NCBI RefSeq assembly: GCF_014650695.1 | Contig: NZ_BMVL01000007.1 | Coordinates: forward strand, 350,810 to 414,809 | Direction: 5' to 3' | DNA length: 64,000 nucleotides | Source of the DNA: Streptomyces avidinii | Lineage (GTDB): Bacteria > Actinomycetota > Actinomycetes > Streptomycetales > Streptomycetaceae | In this document: positions 29,041 to 35,959 of the stretch, piece after piece | Layout of the letters: each line of letters begins with the position of its first letter | Numbering within the stretch: position 1 is the first letter of the stretch | Translations under genes and position numbers: made by a program | Notes under the pieces: generated by a model | What the model saw: only the letters and a program-made list of their open reading frames with translations | What the model was told of the DNA's origin: nothing | Databases searched by the model: none

Positions 29041-30377
29041 CGGTCGACGCCTCCCATCACGGGGTCGATGGAGGCGACGGCGACGATGACGTCGGCGACC
29101 TGGCCGCCCTCGCACATCGCGGCCATGGCCTGCAGGTTGGTGAAGGACGGGTCGCGGAAGTGGACCCGGTAGGGGCGGGTGCCGCCGTCGGAGACCATGT
29201 GGACGCCGAGCTCGCCCTTGGGGGACTCGACGGCCGCGTACGCCTGGCCGGCCGGTACCCGGAAGCCCTCGGTCACCAGCTTGAAGTGGTGGATGAGGGC
29301 CTCCATGGAGGTGCCCATGATGTTCCTGATGTGGTCGAGCGAGTTACCGAGGCCGTCGGGGCCCATCGCCAGCTGCGCCGGCCACGCGATCTTCTTGTCG
29401 GCGACCATCACCGGTCCCGGCTCCAGGCGCTCCAGGCACTGCTCGACGATCCGCAGCGACTGGCGCATCTCCTCCAGGCGGATCAGGAACCGCCCGTAGG
29501 AGTCGCAGGTCTCCGTGGTCGGTACGTCGAACTCGTAGTTCTCGTAGCCGCAGTACGGGTCCGACTTGCGCAGGTCGTGCGGGAGGCCGGCGGAGCGCAG
29601 GATCGGGCCGGTGGCGCCGAGCGCCATGCAGCCGGTGAGGTCGAGGTAGCCGACGTCCTGCATGCGGGCCTTGAAGATGGGGTTGCCGGTGGCGAGCTTG
29701 TCGTACTCCGGCAGGTTCTTCTTCATCGTCTTCACGAACTCGCGCAGCTGGTCGACGGCGCCCGGGGGCAGGTCCTGGGCGAGGCCGCCGGGGCGGACGA
29801 ACGCGTGGTTCATGCGCAGTCCGGTGATCAGCTCGAAGATGTCGAGGATCAGCTCGCGGTCGCGGAAGCCGTAGATCATGATCGTGGTCGCGCCCAGCTC
29901 CATGCCGCCGGTGGCGATGCACACCAGGTGGGAGGAGATCCGGTTGAGCTCCATCAGCAGGACGCGGACGACGGTGGCGCGGTCCGGGATCTGGTCGGTG
30001 ATGCCGAGCAGCCTCTCGACGCCGAGGCAGTACGCCGTCTCGTTGAAGAACGGCGTCAGGTAGTCCATGCGCGTCACGAAGGTGGTGCCCTGCGTCCAGT
30101 TCCGGAATTCGAGGTTCTTCTCGATGCCGGTGTGCAGGTAGCCGATACCGCAGCGGGCCTCGGTGACCGTCTCGCCGTCGATCTCCAGGATCAGGCGCAG
30201 CACTCCGTGGGTGGACGGGTGCTGCGGACCCATGTTGACGACGATCCGCTCGTCGTCGGCCCTGGCCGCGGACTGGACGATCTCGTCCCAGTCGCCGCCG
30301 GTGACGGTGTAGACGGTGCCCTCGGTCGTCTCGCGCGCGGAGGCGTGGTCGGCGGAGGCGTGGTTTGACGTGGACAT
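29037..30377 (-). CDS. nuoD: NADH-quinone oxidoreductase subunit D
   Basis: 49-kDa-type subunit that lines the quinone site, 446 aa. NMGPQHPSTHGVLRLILEID near 48-67 contains the His that contacts quinone, GYLHTGIEKNLE near 79 and PYCGYENYEFDVPT near 280 are further markers, and the C-terminus has DPVMGGVDR as usual. The N-terminal 40 residues (SNHASADHASARETTEG) form a polar extension. ATG overlaps nuoC by one base, and the gene overlaps nuoE by four. Confidence 0.97.
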   Translation of the reverse strand: MSTSNHASADHASARETTEGTVYTVTGGDWDEIVQSAARADDERIVVNMGPQHPSTHGVLRLILEIDGETVTEARCGIGYLHTGIEKNLEFRNWTQGTTFVTRMDYLTPFFNETAYCLGVERLLGITDQIPDRATVVRVLLMELNRISSHLVCIATGGMELGATTIMIYGFRDRELILDIFELITGLRMNHAFVRPGGLAQDLPPGAVDQLREFVKTMKKNLPEYDKLATGNPIFKARMQDVGYLDLTGCMALGATGPILRSAGLPHDLRKSDPYCGYENYEFDVPTTETCDSYGRFLIRLEEMRQSLRIVEQCLERLEPGPVMVADKKIAWPAQLAMGPDGLGNSLDHIRNIMGTSMEALIHHFKLVTEGFRVPAGQAYAAVESPKGELGVHMVSDGGTRPYRVHFRDPSFTNLQAMAAMCEGGQVADVIVAVASIDPVMGGVDR

Positions 30378-31096
30378 CAGCTGTACGACCTCCGCTGGTC
30401 GGGAGCCGGGATCTGGGCGCCCTTGTACTCGACGGGGATGCCGCCGAGCGGGTAGTCCTTGCGCTGCGGGAAGCCCTGCCAGTCGTCCGGCATCATGATC
30501 CGGGTGAGGGCCGGGTGCCCGTCGAAGATCAGGCCGAAGAAGTCGTACGTCTCGCGCTCGTGCCAGTCGTTGGTCGGATAGACCGCGACGAGCGAGGGGA
30601 CGTGCGGGTCGCTGTCCGGGACGGACACCTCCAGCCGCAGGATCCGGCCGTGCGTGAGCGAGCGCAGGTGGTAGACGGCGTGCAGCTCGCGGCCCTTGTC
30701 CCCGGGGAAGTGCACGCCGGAGACGCCGGTGCAGAGCTCGAAGCGCAGGGCCGGGTCGTCGCGCAGGACCTGCGCGACCCGGACAAGGTGCTCGCGGGCG
30801 ATGTGGAAAGTGAGCTCGCCGCGGTCGACGACCGTCTTCTCGATCGCGTTCCCGGGGACCAGGTCCTGCTCCTCCAGGGCGCCTTCGAGCTCGTCGGCCA
30901 CCTCGTCGAAGTAGGAGCCGTACGGCCGGCTCGTCGCGCCGGGCATGGCCACGGTCCGCACCAGGCCGCCGTAGCCGCTGGTGTCCCCGCCGCCCTCGGC
31001 GCCGAACATGCCCTTGCGGACACCGATCACCTCGGGGCCCTGGGCGCGCGGCGCGGGGACGTTGCTGCCGTTCTCCGGCTCTTGGGTCTCGCTCAC
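30377..31096 (-). CDS. nuoC: NADH-quinone oxidoreductase subunit C
   Basis: 30-kDa-type subunit of the connecting module, 239 aa, without redox centre. Signature text: YPTNDWHERETYDFFGLIFD near 179-198 and LTRIMMPDDWQGFPQRKDYP near 203-222. About 70 polar N-terminal residues (starting MSETQEPENGSNVPAPRAQG) precede the conserved domain, as in other actinobacteria. ATG overlaps the nuoB stop by four bases. Confidence 0.97.
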   Translation of the reverse strand: MSETQEPENGSNVPAPRAQGPEVIGVRKGMFGAEGGGDTSGYGGLVRTVAMPGATSRPYGSYFDEVADELEGALEEQDLVPGNAIEKTVVDRGELTFHIAREHLVRVAQVLRDDPALRFELCTGVSGVHFPGDKGRELHAVYHLRSLTHGRILRLEVSVPDSDPHVPSLVAVYPTNDWHERETYDFFGLIFDGHPALTRIMMPDDWQGFPQRKDYPLGGIPVEYKGAQIPAPDQRRSYS

Positions 31097-31647
31097 CGGA
31101 GCAGCCCCTTCATCTCGATCGTGGGGAGGGCCTTGAGGGCCGCCTCCTCCGCCTCACGGGCCGCCTCTTCCCGGTTCACGCCGAGCTTGGAGCCCTGGAT
31201 CTTCTGGTGGAGCTTGAGGATCGCGTCCAACAGCATCTCGGGGCGGGGCGGGCAGCCGGGGAGATAGATGTCCACCGGGACGATGTGATCGACGCCCTGG
31301 ACAATCGCGTAGTTATTGAACATTCCGCCCGACGATGCACAAACACCCATGGAGATGACCCACTTGGGAGCGGGCATCTGGTCGTACACCTGCCGCAGCA
31401 CCGGCGCCATCTTCTGACTGACCCGCCCGGCCACGATCATCAGATCGGCCTGGCGCGGGGAGCCGCGGAAGACCTCCATGCCGAAGCGGGCCAGGTCGTA
31501 CCGGCCCGCTCCGGTGGTCATCATCTCGATGGCGCAGCAGGCCAGGCCGAAGGTCGCCGGGAAGACGGACGACTTGCGCACCCACCCCGCGGCCTGTTCG
31601 ACGGTGGTCAGCAGAAAGCCGCTCGGCAGCTTCTCTTCCAGTCCCAT
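31093..31647 (-). CDS. nuoB: NADH-quinone oxidoreductase subunit B
   Basis: Carries cluster N2, the last electron donor to quinone. The four ligands are the tandem Cys37-Cys38 (GLACCAIEMM), Cys103 (GVCASSGGMF) and Cys132 (PGCPPRPE). The protein has 184 aa, normal for the family. The ATG at 31647 follows the nuoA stop by 14 bp, with GGGGCTGA upstream as ribosome-binding region, so it is the first gene of the operon not joined by overlap. Confidence 0.98.
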   Translation of the reverse strand: MGLEEKLPSGFLLTTVEQAAGWVRKSSVFPATFGLACCAIEMMTTGAGRYDLARFGMEVFRGSPRQADLMIVAGRVSQKMAPVLRQVYDQMPAPKWVISMGVCASSGGMFNNYAIVQGVDHIVPVDIYLPGCPPRPEMLLDAILKLHQKIQGSKLGVNREEAAREAEEAALKALPTIEMKGLLR

Positions 31648-31661
31648 GGAAATTCAGCCCC

Positions 31662-32021
31662 TCAGTCCCATTCCAGGCCGCCGCGGCGCCACACGTAGGC
31701 GTAGGCGACGAAGACGGTGAGCACGAAGAGCAGCATCTCGACGAGCCCGAAGATCCCCAGGGAGTCGAAGGTGACGGCCCAGGGGTAGAGGAAGACAACC
31801 TCGATGTCGAAGACGATGAAGAGCATCGCCGTCAGGTAGTACTTGATCGGGAAGCGGCCACCGCCGGCCGGCATCGGCGTCGGCTCGATGCCGCACTCGT
31901 AGGCTTCGAGCTTTGCCCGGTTGTACCGTTTTGGGCCGATCAGCGTGGCCATGACCACGGAGAAGATCGCAAACCCTGCGCCGAGGGCGCCGAGCACGAG
32001 GATGGGCGCGTACGCATTCAC
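31662..32021 (-). CDS. nuoA: NADH-quinone oxidoreductase subunit A
   Basis: Small three-helix membrane subunit (119 aa) whose first loop closes the quinone channel: YECGIEPTPMPAGGGRFPIK near 50-69, followed by FDIEVVFLYPWA near 82. GTG at 32021 is chosen because GAAGGAG lies eight bases upstream and the protein then has the normal length; an upstream frame extension to 32132 would run through the Rex site and has no family support. First gene of nuoA-N. Expression is probably controlled by NADH-sensing Rex through the operator at 32117-32134. Confidence 0.97.
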   Translation of the reverse strand: MNAYAPILVLGALGAGFAIFSVVMATLIGPKRYNRAKLEAYECGIEPTPMPAGGGRFPIKYYLTAMLFIVFDIEVVFLYPWAVTFDSLGIFGLVEMLLFVLTVFVAYAYVWRRGGLEWD

Positions 32022-32116
32022 GCTCCTCGCTCCTTCCAGTCGTCCTTGACCGTTGGACCGCTGCCGGCGCCGCGTGCACCGCCTCGGGTAGATCACGCCT
32101 TCGATCAAGCGCTTGC

Positions 32117-32134
32117 ATGTGAGGCAGTTCACAA
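32117..32134. promoter_or_regulatory. Rex operator upstream of nuoA
   Basis: On the minus strand it reads TTGTGAACTGCCTCACAT, matching the Streptomyces Rex consensus TTGTGAA-N4-TTCACAA at 12 of 14 fixed positions with correct spacing. It is centred about 105 bp before the nuoA start. Rex is known to repress respiratory operons, including nuo, and leaves DNA when NADH rises. Confidence 0.82.
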
Positions 32135-32168
32135 GCCGGACTGGTGCGCATCTTATGCCCGCTCGTCT

Positions 32169-32182
32169 GTGATCTGCGACAC
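32169..32182. promoter_or_regulatory. Crp-like box, nuoA side
   Basis: GTGATCTGCGACAC fits GTG-N6-GNCAC, the motif reported for Streptomyces Crp. It lies about 150 bp upstream of nuoA. A near match (one mismatch) follows at 32202-32215. A box of this information content can occur by chance, so the call rests on the pair and the location. Confidence 0.45.
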
Positions 32183-32617
32183 GGGTTGCAACACCGAGTT
32201 TGTGATCTCCACCACCTGACGAACGATCATGAAGTCCGATGAGTGGTGATCTTCATACGCGAAGCATCCACATGATCACCAAAGGTGACATCCAGGCCCG
32301 TTACCGCAGGTAGAGGGCGGCTTGCCCTATCAAACGATTCCCTGTGCAGGCAAATTGGCAACGGGGGTGTGGTGGTGGTAAAGGGATCGCCGTCGCTCGG
32401 TCGGGGGATCCCCTGTGTACGGAGGTGGACGCGGGGCAGACGCGAGGGGTGCGGGGGTGGACGGCGGGGCGGACGAGGGGGCCGATGCCGGACGGACGGG
32501 AGCGTCCGGCGGCCGCGTGCGGGACCGGGCGAGTGCGTGCATCCGTTCACGAACCTCTCGGCCCGTTCACAGGAAGGTCACGGGAGGGGCACAGCGTCCA
32601 CATCGCGTGATCTCGCT

Positions 32618-32631
32618 GTGACCTGCGCCAC
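32618..32631. promoter_or_regulatory. Crp-like box, NlpC/P60 side
   Basis: GTGACCTGCGCCAC also fits GTG-N6-GNCAC exactly and lies 240 bp upstream of the wall-hydrolase start. Streptomyces Crp is known to activate wall-hydrolase genes such as rpfA, which fits the downstream gene. Confidence 0.45.
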
Positions 32632-32723
32632 TCTGAATCGACGCTTCCGAAAGAGGGCTTGGCCATCTGTGCGGAGTGATGGTAGGTCAGAGCGCATTTA
32701 GGACTTAATACCGATACCCCATG

Positions 32724-32739
32724 ATCACAGCCCTGTGAT
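32724..32739. promoter_or_regulatory. ATCACAG/CTGTGAT palindrome
   Basis: Seven-base perfect arms two bases apart, 132 bp before the NlpC/P60 start. The half sites are those of a TGTGA-N6-TCACA protein turned inside out. It may be an operator or an RNA hairpin in the leader. Confidence 0.4.
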
Positions 32740-32870
32740 GGCCTGTCCGTTTCGCCCGTTACGGCGTCAATAAGAAGCGAGAGGCGCCCGGTTAGCGGCC
32801 TTCGCGCGCAACTGTGGCGCAACCCACGTTTCTTGAAGGGAACCCGGACGCCCTGATAGCGGTTGTCCTC

Positions 32871-33710
32871 ATGTCCCACACCGCTCACATACCCAGCCAC
32901 CGGAAGCCCCGCCGCAGCGCCTCGAAGCTCGCGGTCCGCGCCGGAGTTGCCGGTGGCGTCCTCAGCACCCTGGCCATGGCCGGCACCGCGAGCGCGTCCC
33001 CGTCCGCCGAGCCCGTGGCCGAGACGACGCTCGAAATGCCGGTCCTCAACATGGACCTGGGCGCCGAGGTCTCCTCCGCCGTCACCGTGGCCGCCGAGAA
33101 CACCCGCTTCGCGGCCATCGAGGGCGAACTGACCGCCCAGGAGGAGAGCGCCCGCACCGGCGCCGCCGCCGAGGCGAAGCAGGCCAAGGAAGAGGCCCAG
33201 AAGAAGGCCGACGCCGAGAAGAAGGCGAAGGAGGAGGCCGACCGCAAGGCCGAGGCCGAGCGCTCCAGCCGCAGCTCCGACCGCAGCTCCGACCGCACCA
33301 CGCTGAAGAGCGCCTCCGCCCCGCAGGGCACCGGCACCGTCTCCGCCCCGGCCACCGGCTCCGCCGCGGCCATCGTCAACTTCGCCCGCGCGCAGGTCGG
33401 CAAGGCGTACGTGATGGGCGGCACCGGTCCGTCCTCGTTCGACTGCTCCGGTCTCGTCCAGGCCGCCTACCGCCAGGCCGGCATCAGCCTGCCGCGCATG
33501 TCCCAGGCCCAGTCCTCGGCCGGCACCTCGGTGTCGCTGAACGCCCTTCAGCCGGGCGACATCCTGTACTGGGGCTCCAAGGGCAGCGCCTACCACGTCG
33601 CGATCTACGTCGGCGGCGGCAAGTTCGTCGGCGCGCAGAACCCCAGCACCGGCATCGTCGAGCGCAACCTGAGCTACGACAAGCCGACGGGCGCCGTCCG
33701 CGTCCTCTGA
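32871..33710 (+). CDS. secreted NlpC/P60 peptidoglycan endopeptidase
   Basis: Cuts stem peptides of peptidoglycan outside the cell. The 279-aa protein has a long signal region (MSHTAHIPSHRKPRRSASKL then hydrophobic AGVAGGVLSTLAMAGTASA, about 1-42), a Glu/Lys/Ala-rich coiled-coil segment (about 85-130), a Ser-rich linker, and the NlpC/P60 domain (about 163-279) with catalytic Cys192 in FDCSGLV and His242 in YHVAIYVGGG. ATG at 32871 is preferred for its signal peptide, although no good ribosome-binding site precedes it; GTG at 32814 would add 19 residues. It is divergent from nuoA across a long leader, hinting at regulated expression. Confidence 0.92.
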   Translation: MSHTAHIPSHRKPRRSASKLAVRAGVAGGVLSTLAMAGTASASPSAEPVAETTLEMPVLNMDLGAEVSSAVTVAAENTRFAAIEGELTAQEESARTGAAAEAKQAKEEAQKKADAEKKAKEEADRKAEAERSSRSSDRSSDRTTLKSASAPQGTGTVSAPATGSAAAIVNFARAQVGKAYVMGGTGPSSFDCSGLVQAAYRQAGISLPRMSQAQSSAGTSVSLNALQPGDILYWGSKGSAYHVAIYVGGGKFVGAQNPSTGIVERNLSYDKPTGAVRVL

Positions 33711-33764
33711 GCACCGCCGCTCGGTTCAGGGCAGCTGAACATGTGAACGCCTGAACACGGCCGA

Positions 33765-33803
33765 GGGCCGGTACTCCCCCGCTCGGGGGTGGAGTACCGG
33801 CCC
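33765..33803. terminator. bidirectional terminator between NlpC/P60 and lipoprotein genes
   Basis: GGGCCGGTACTCC and its exact complement form a 13-bp stem with an inner CCC/GGG extension around GCTC. It sits between two convergent genes ending at 33710 and 33842. Confidence 0.85.
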
Positions 33804-33841
33804 TGGGGCCGTTCTTCGCGTTCTCGCGGCTCCGTGCGCCC

Positions 33842-34810
33842 CTAGCGGCCCAGGGAGGCCGCCAGCTTGAAGCGGGCCTCGCGCTGCCTCTTGTAGAGCG
33901 CCAGCGTCTCGGCGTGCTCCTCGACGAGCCTTTCCTGGTAGGCCTTCTCGACCGCGCCCCAGATCCCGACGAGGTTGACCTCGCGCTTGCACGCGACGTC
34001 CGCCCCGGCCGCCGTCACGGCCTTCGGGCCGCCCTTGTCGTTCTCCAGGCCCAGCTTCTCGACGACGTCGTACGGCGATTCGATGCCGGTGTATCCCGAC
34101 TTGTCCATGCAGGACGACCATTTCTTGAGGGCGTCGACGACCCGGGAGTCCTGACGGGAGCGGTCGTGCGCCTCCGAGGCCAGTTCGAACGTGAAGAGCA
34201 GGTCCACGCTGTCCTTCGTCGGTGCGTACAGCTTGCGGTACCCCTCCCGCCCGCACCCGCCTGCCGGCACCTTCTGCCCGGCCGTCGTCAGACCGCTGTC
34301 GACAGCCGCGGCCTCCTCCTCGGTGTTCGCGTCGGGAATCCTTCCGCCCTGCGTTCCGGACTGCTCGCCCGTCATCACGACGTACGCACTGTCGCTCAGC
34401 GGCGGTGCCTGCGGCTTGGCCGGTGTCCCCTCGCCGGCGGTCTTGTCGTACCCGTGGGCCGCCGCGAACTGCGGATCGGCCAGGCCGAAGAGGTAGCGGT
34501 GGCGGTCCTCGGCCCCGGTGGCGGGGGGCTCGGCCGATCTCACGCCCTCGTAGGTGAACCCGTACCGGGCCATGCACCGGGAGACCAGGTTCTGCTGGAC
34601 TTGGCCCATCCGGATCCTTTCGGCCTCGGTGTCCGTGTATGCGTCCATCGGGAGGGAAAGGGCGGCCGTCGCGGGGTTCACCTCGACGGGGCCGAGCTCC
34701 GGTTCACCGGCCCCGGCGCCGTCGGTCCCGGCACAGCCGGCCAGGAGAACGGCCGCCATCAGAAGGGCGGCCGGAGCGGCGGCGGGCCGGCGGCGCCGGG
34801 AGGTGTGCAT
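33842..34810 (-). CDS. lipoprotein of unknown function
   Basis: Family not recognised. The 322-aa protein has a twin-basic start (MHTSRRRRPAAAPAAL) and a lipobox LLAGC, so it should be anchored outside the membrane by Cys26. The mature part has several Cys (SRCMARYGFTYEG, GGCGREGYRK, SSCMDKSGYTGIESPYDV, DVACKREVNLVGIWGAV) that could form disulfides, and a basic helical end (YKRQREARFKLAASLGR). The repeated pattern Cys-Met-x-x-x-Gly-aromatic resembles that of the lipoprotein at 35507. AAGGAG supports the ATG. It follows the exported protein at 34840 by 29 bp, so the two probably share an mRNA. Confidence 0.82.
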   Translation of the reverse strand: MHTSRRRRPAAAPAALLMAAVLLAGCAGTDGAGAGEPELGPVEVNPATAALSLPMDAYTDTEAERIRMGQVQQNLVSRCMARYGFTYEGVRSAEPPATGAEDRHRYLFGLADPQFAAAHGYDKTAGEGTPAKPQAPPLSDSAYVVMTGEQSGTQGGRIPDANTEEEAAAVDSGLTTAGQKVPAGGCGREGYRKLYAPTKDSVDLLFTFELASEAHDRSRQDSRVVDALKKWSSCMDKSGYTGIESPYDVVEKLGLENDKGGPKAVTAAGADVACKREVNLVGIWGAVEKAYQERLVEEHAETLALYKRQREARFKLAASLGR

Positions 34811-34839
34811 GGTGTGGAGCTCCTTCTGCCGGATCCGGA

Positions 34840-35250
34840 TTACGGGTGGAGGGTGTACTTGGCCGAGCTGATCTTGTTCTTGAACTTGTCCGAGGCGTTG
34901 CCCGCGTAGTTCGACGGGATCTCTCCGACGTTGCCGCCCAAGTCCTTGTCGGTACCGACCTTCCAGGCGTAGATGTCCCGGTTCCGGTACGACTCGGTGG
35001 TGTCGTTGATCCAGGAGCCGCTGGCCGAGCAGGACCCCTGGTACTTGTCGTCGCTGAAGTTCAGGTCATTCGTCACCAGGTCGAAGACACAGCCCGATTG
35101 GTTCTGCCAGTAGTAAAGCCCGAACTCCTGGTTCTCCAGATTTCCGTCGCGCGCCCAGGCGGCCGCGGGGCCCGCAGTTCCCAGCAGAATGGCACCGACC
35201 GAAACGGCCGCGGCGCAGCCGGACGCCAGCTTGCGCATTGCGTTGTCCAT
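34840..35250 (-). CDS. small secreted protein, I36 inhibitor/crystallin-like
   Basis: A 136-aa exported protein; residues 1-31 are a signal peptide ending in AAA-W. The mature domain (ENQEFGLYYWQNQSGCVFDL near 39-58, FSDDKYQGSC near 65, GNASDKFKNKISSAKY at the end) resembles the small beta/gamma-crystallin-like proteins annotated as peptidase inhibitor family I36 in Streptomyces. Two Cys could pair. Inhibition of proteases is a family-based possibility, not shown. ATG at 35250 is chosen for the signal peptide; GTG just before it is also possible. Probably first gene of a two-gene unit with the lipoprotein at 33842. Confidence 0.75.
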   Translation of the reverse strand: MDNAMRKLASGCAAAVSVGAILLGTAGPAAAWARDGNLENQEFGLYYWQNQSGCVFDLVTNDLNFSDDKYQGSCSASGSWINDTTESYRNRDIYAWKVGTDKDLGGNVGEIPSNYAGNASDKFKNKISSAKYTLHP

Positions 35251-35506
35251 CACTCTTGCCTCGCTCTTCGGGTGAAAGTCGGAGTGTGTCGGGCAGGGCG
35301 GTTCACGCCTTTCCGCCCGGCGGGGATTCAACAGCGAACCTTTGCGCCAGAACAAGTCTTTTCTCAGCTGATGGACAGTCATTTCTGTTGTCCGACAGGT
35401 AACTTGCCCCCGCAGGGCACAGCTATCTACTATCTGGCGGCGCGCACCTCCCCCACCCTGAAACGGATGCGCAAAATCCACTCCTACCGCCTCAAGGGAA
35501 CCCGTC

Positions 35507-35959
35507 GTGCATGCAAGGTATTTGACCGCCCTGCTCGTCCTGTGCATTTCTCTGACGGGATGTGGCGGCGGAGACGGAGAACCTGTGGCAAGTGACAGTC
35601 CGCCGCCCACGGCGGAGGAAATCGCCTACCACGATTGCCTGAAGAAGCAGGGTGTGGCGATTGTTTATACGGATTACGGGGCTCCGCGCGTCGACAAGTC
35701 GAAGCCCTGGAACGAGGAGGCGCACAAGGCCTGCGAGCCACTGCTGCCGCCCCCGGCGAAACCCCAGCCTGCCGATCCCGCGCAGGTGACCGCCGCGCAG
35801 AAGGAGTCCGCGTGCCTGCGGGCCGAGGGCGTCTCCTGGTACCCCGACCCGGACCCGGTCACCGCCCAGATCGACGAGCGCAGGGGCACTCCCGAGCAGT
35901 GGACCGCCCTCAAGCGCGACCACATCGACGCGTTGAAGAAGTGCCGGCCGGAGAGATGA
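35507..35959 (+). CDS. small lipoprotein of an export operon
   Basis: A 150-aa lipoprotein with signal MHARYLTALLVLCISLTGC (lipobox LTGC, lipidated Cys19). The mature part has two similar blocks, YHDCLKKQGVAIVYTDYG and SACLRAEGVSWYPDPDP, each Cys-Leu-x-x-x-Gly-Val followed by aromatic residues, then the end ALKKCRPER. GTG start with AAGGGA at good spacing. The ATGA overlap with the next gene puts it first in an operon with an HlyD-type adaptor, a MacB-type ATPase and a permease, so it is probably an extracellular accessory or sensor of that transporter. Codon use is less GC-rich than in the following genes (for example GTT TAT). Confidence 0.87.
   Translation: MHARYLTALLVLCISLTGCGGGDGEPVASDSPPPTAEEIAYHDCLKKQGVAIVYTDYGAPRVDKSKPWNEEAHKACEPLLPPPAKPQPADPAQVTAAQKESACLRAEGVSWYPDPDPVTAQIDERRGTPEQWTALKRDHIDALKKCRPER

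Larger units (their letters stand above)
32022..32870. other. 849-bp divergent control region between nuoA and the NlpC/P60 gene
   Basis: No supported gene. It holds a Rex operator, two Crp-like boxes and two inverted repeats (listed separately), an unusual density of the hexamer GTGATC (six copies on either strand: near 32169, 32202, 32246, 32274, 32607, 32723), facing GGTGATC/GATCACC arms at 32245-32251 and 32274-32280, and a G-rich non-coding stretch at about 32430-32530. Promoters for both directions must lie here, but -10/-35 boxes are not clear. Confidence 0.7.

Noticed and set aside
31662..32132. Longer NuoA with a CxxC-containing N-terminus
   Set aside because: The extension would run through the Rex site, has no ribosome-binding site and is foreign to the family; GTG at 32021 has GAAGGAG.
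32430..32530. G-rich segment as a small RNA or gene
   Set aside because: No terminator, start site or conserved structure visible; simple strand composition bias.
32640..32870. Possible c-di-AMP (ydaO) riboswitch before the NlpC/P60 gene
   Set aside because: Streptomyces wall hydrolases often have one, but I could not find the conserved core segments of that riboswitch here. A covariance-model search would settle it.
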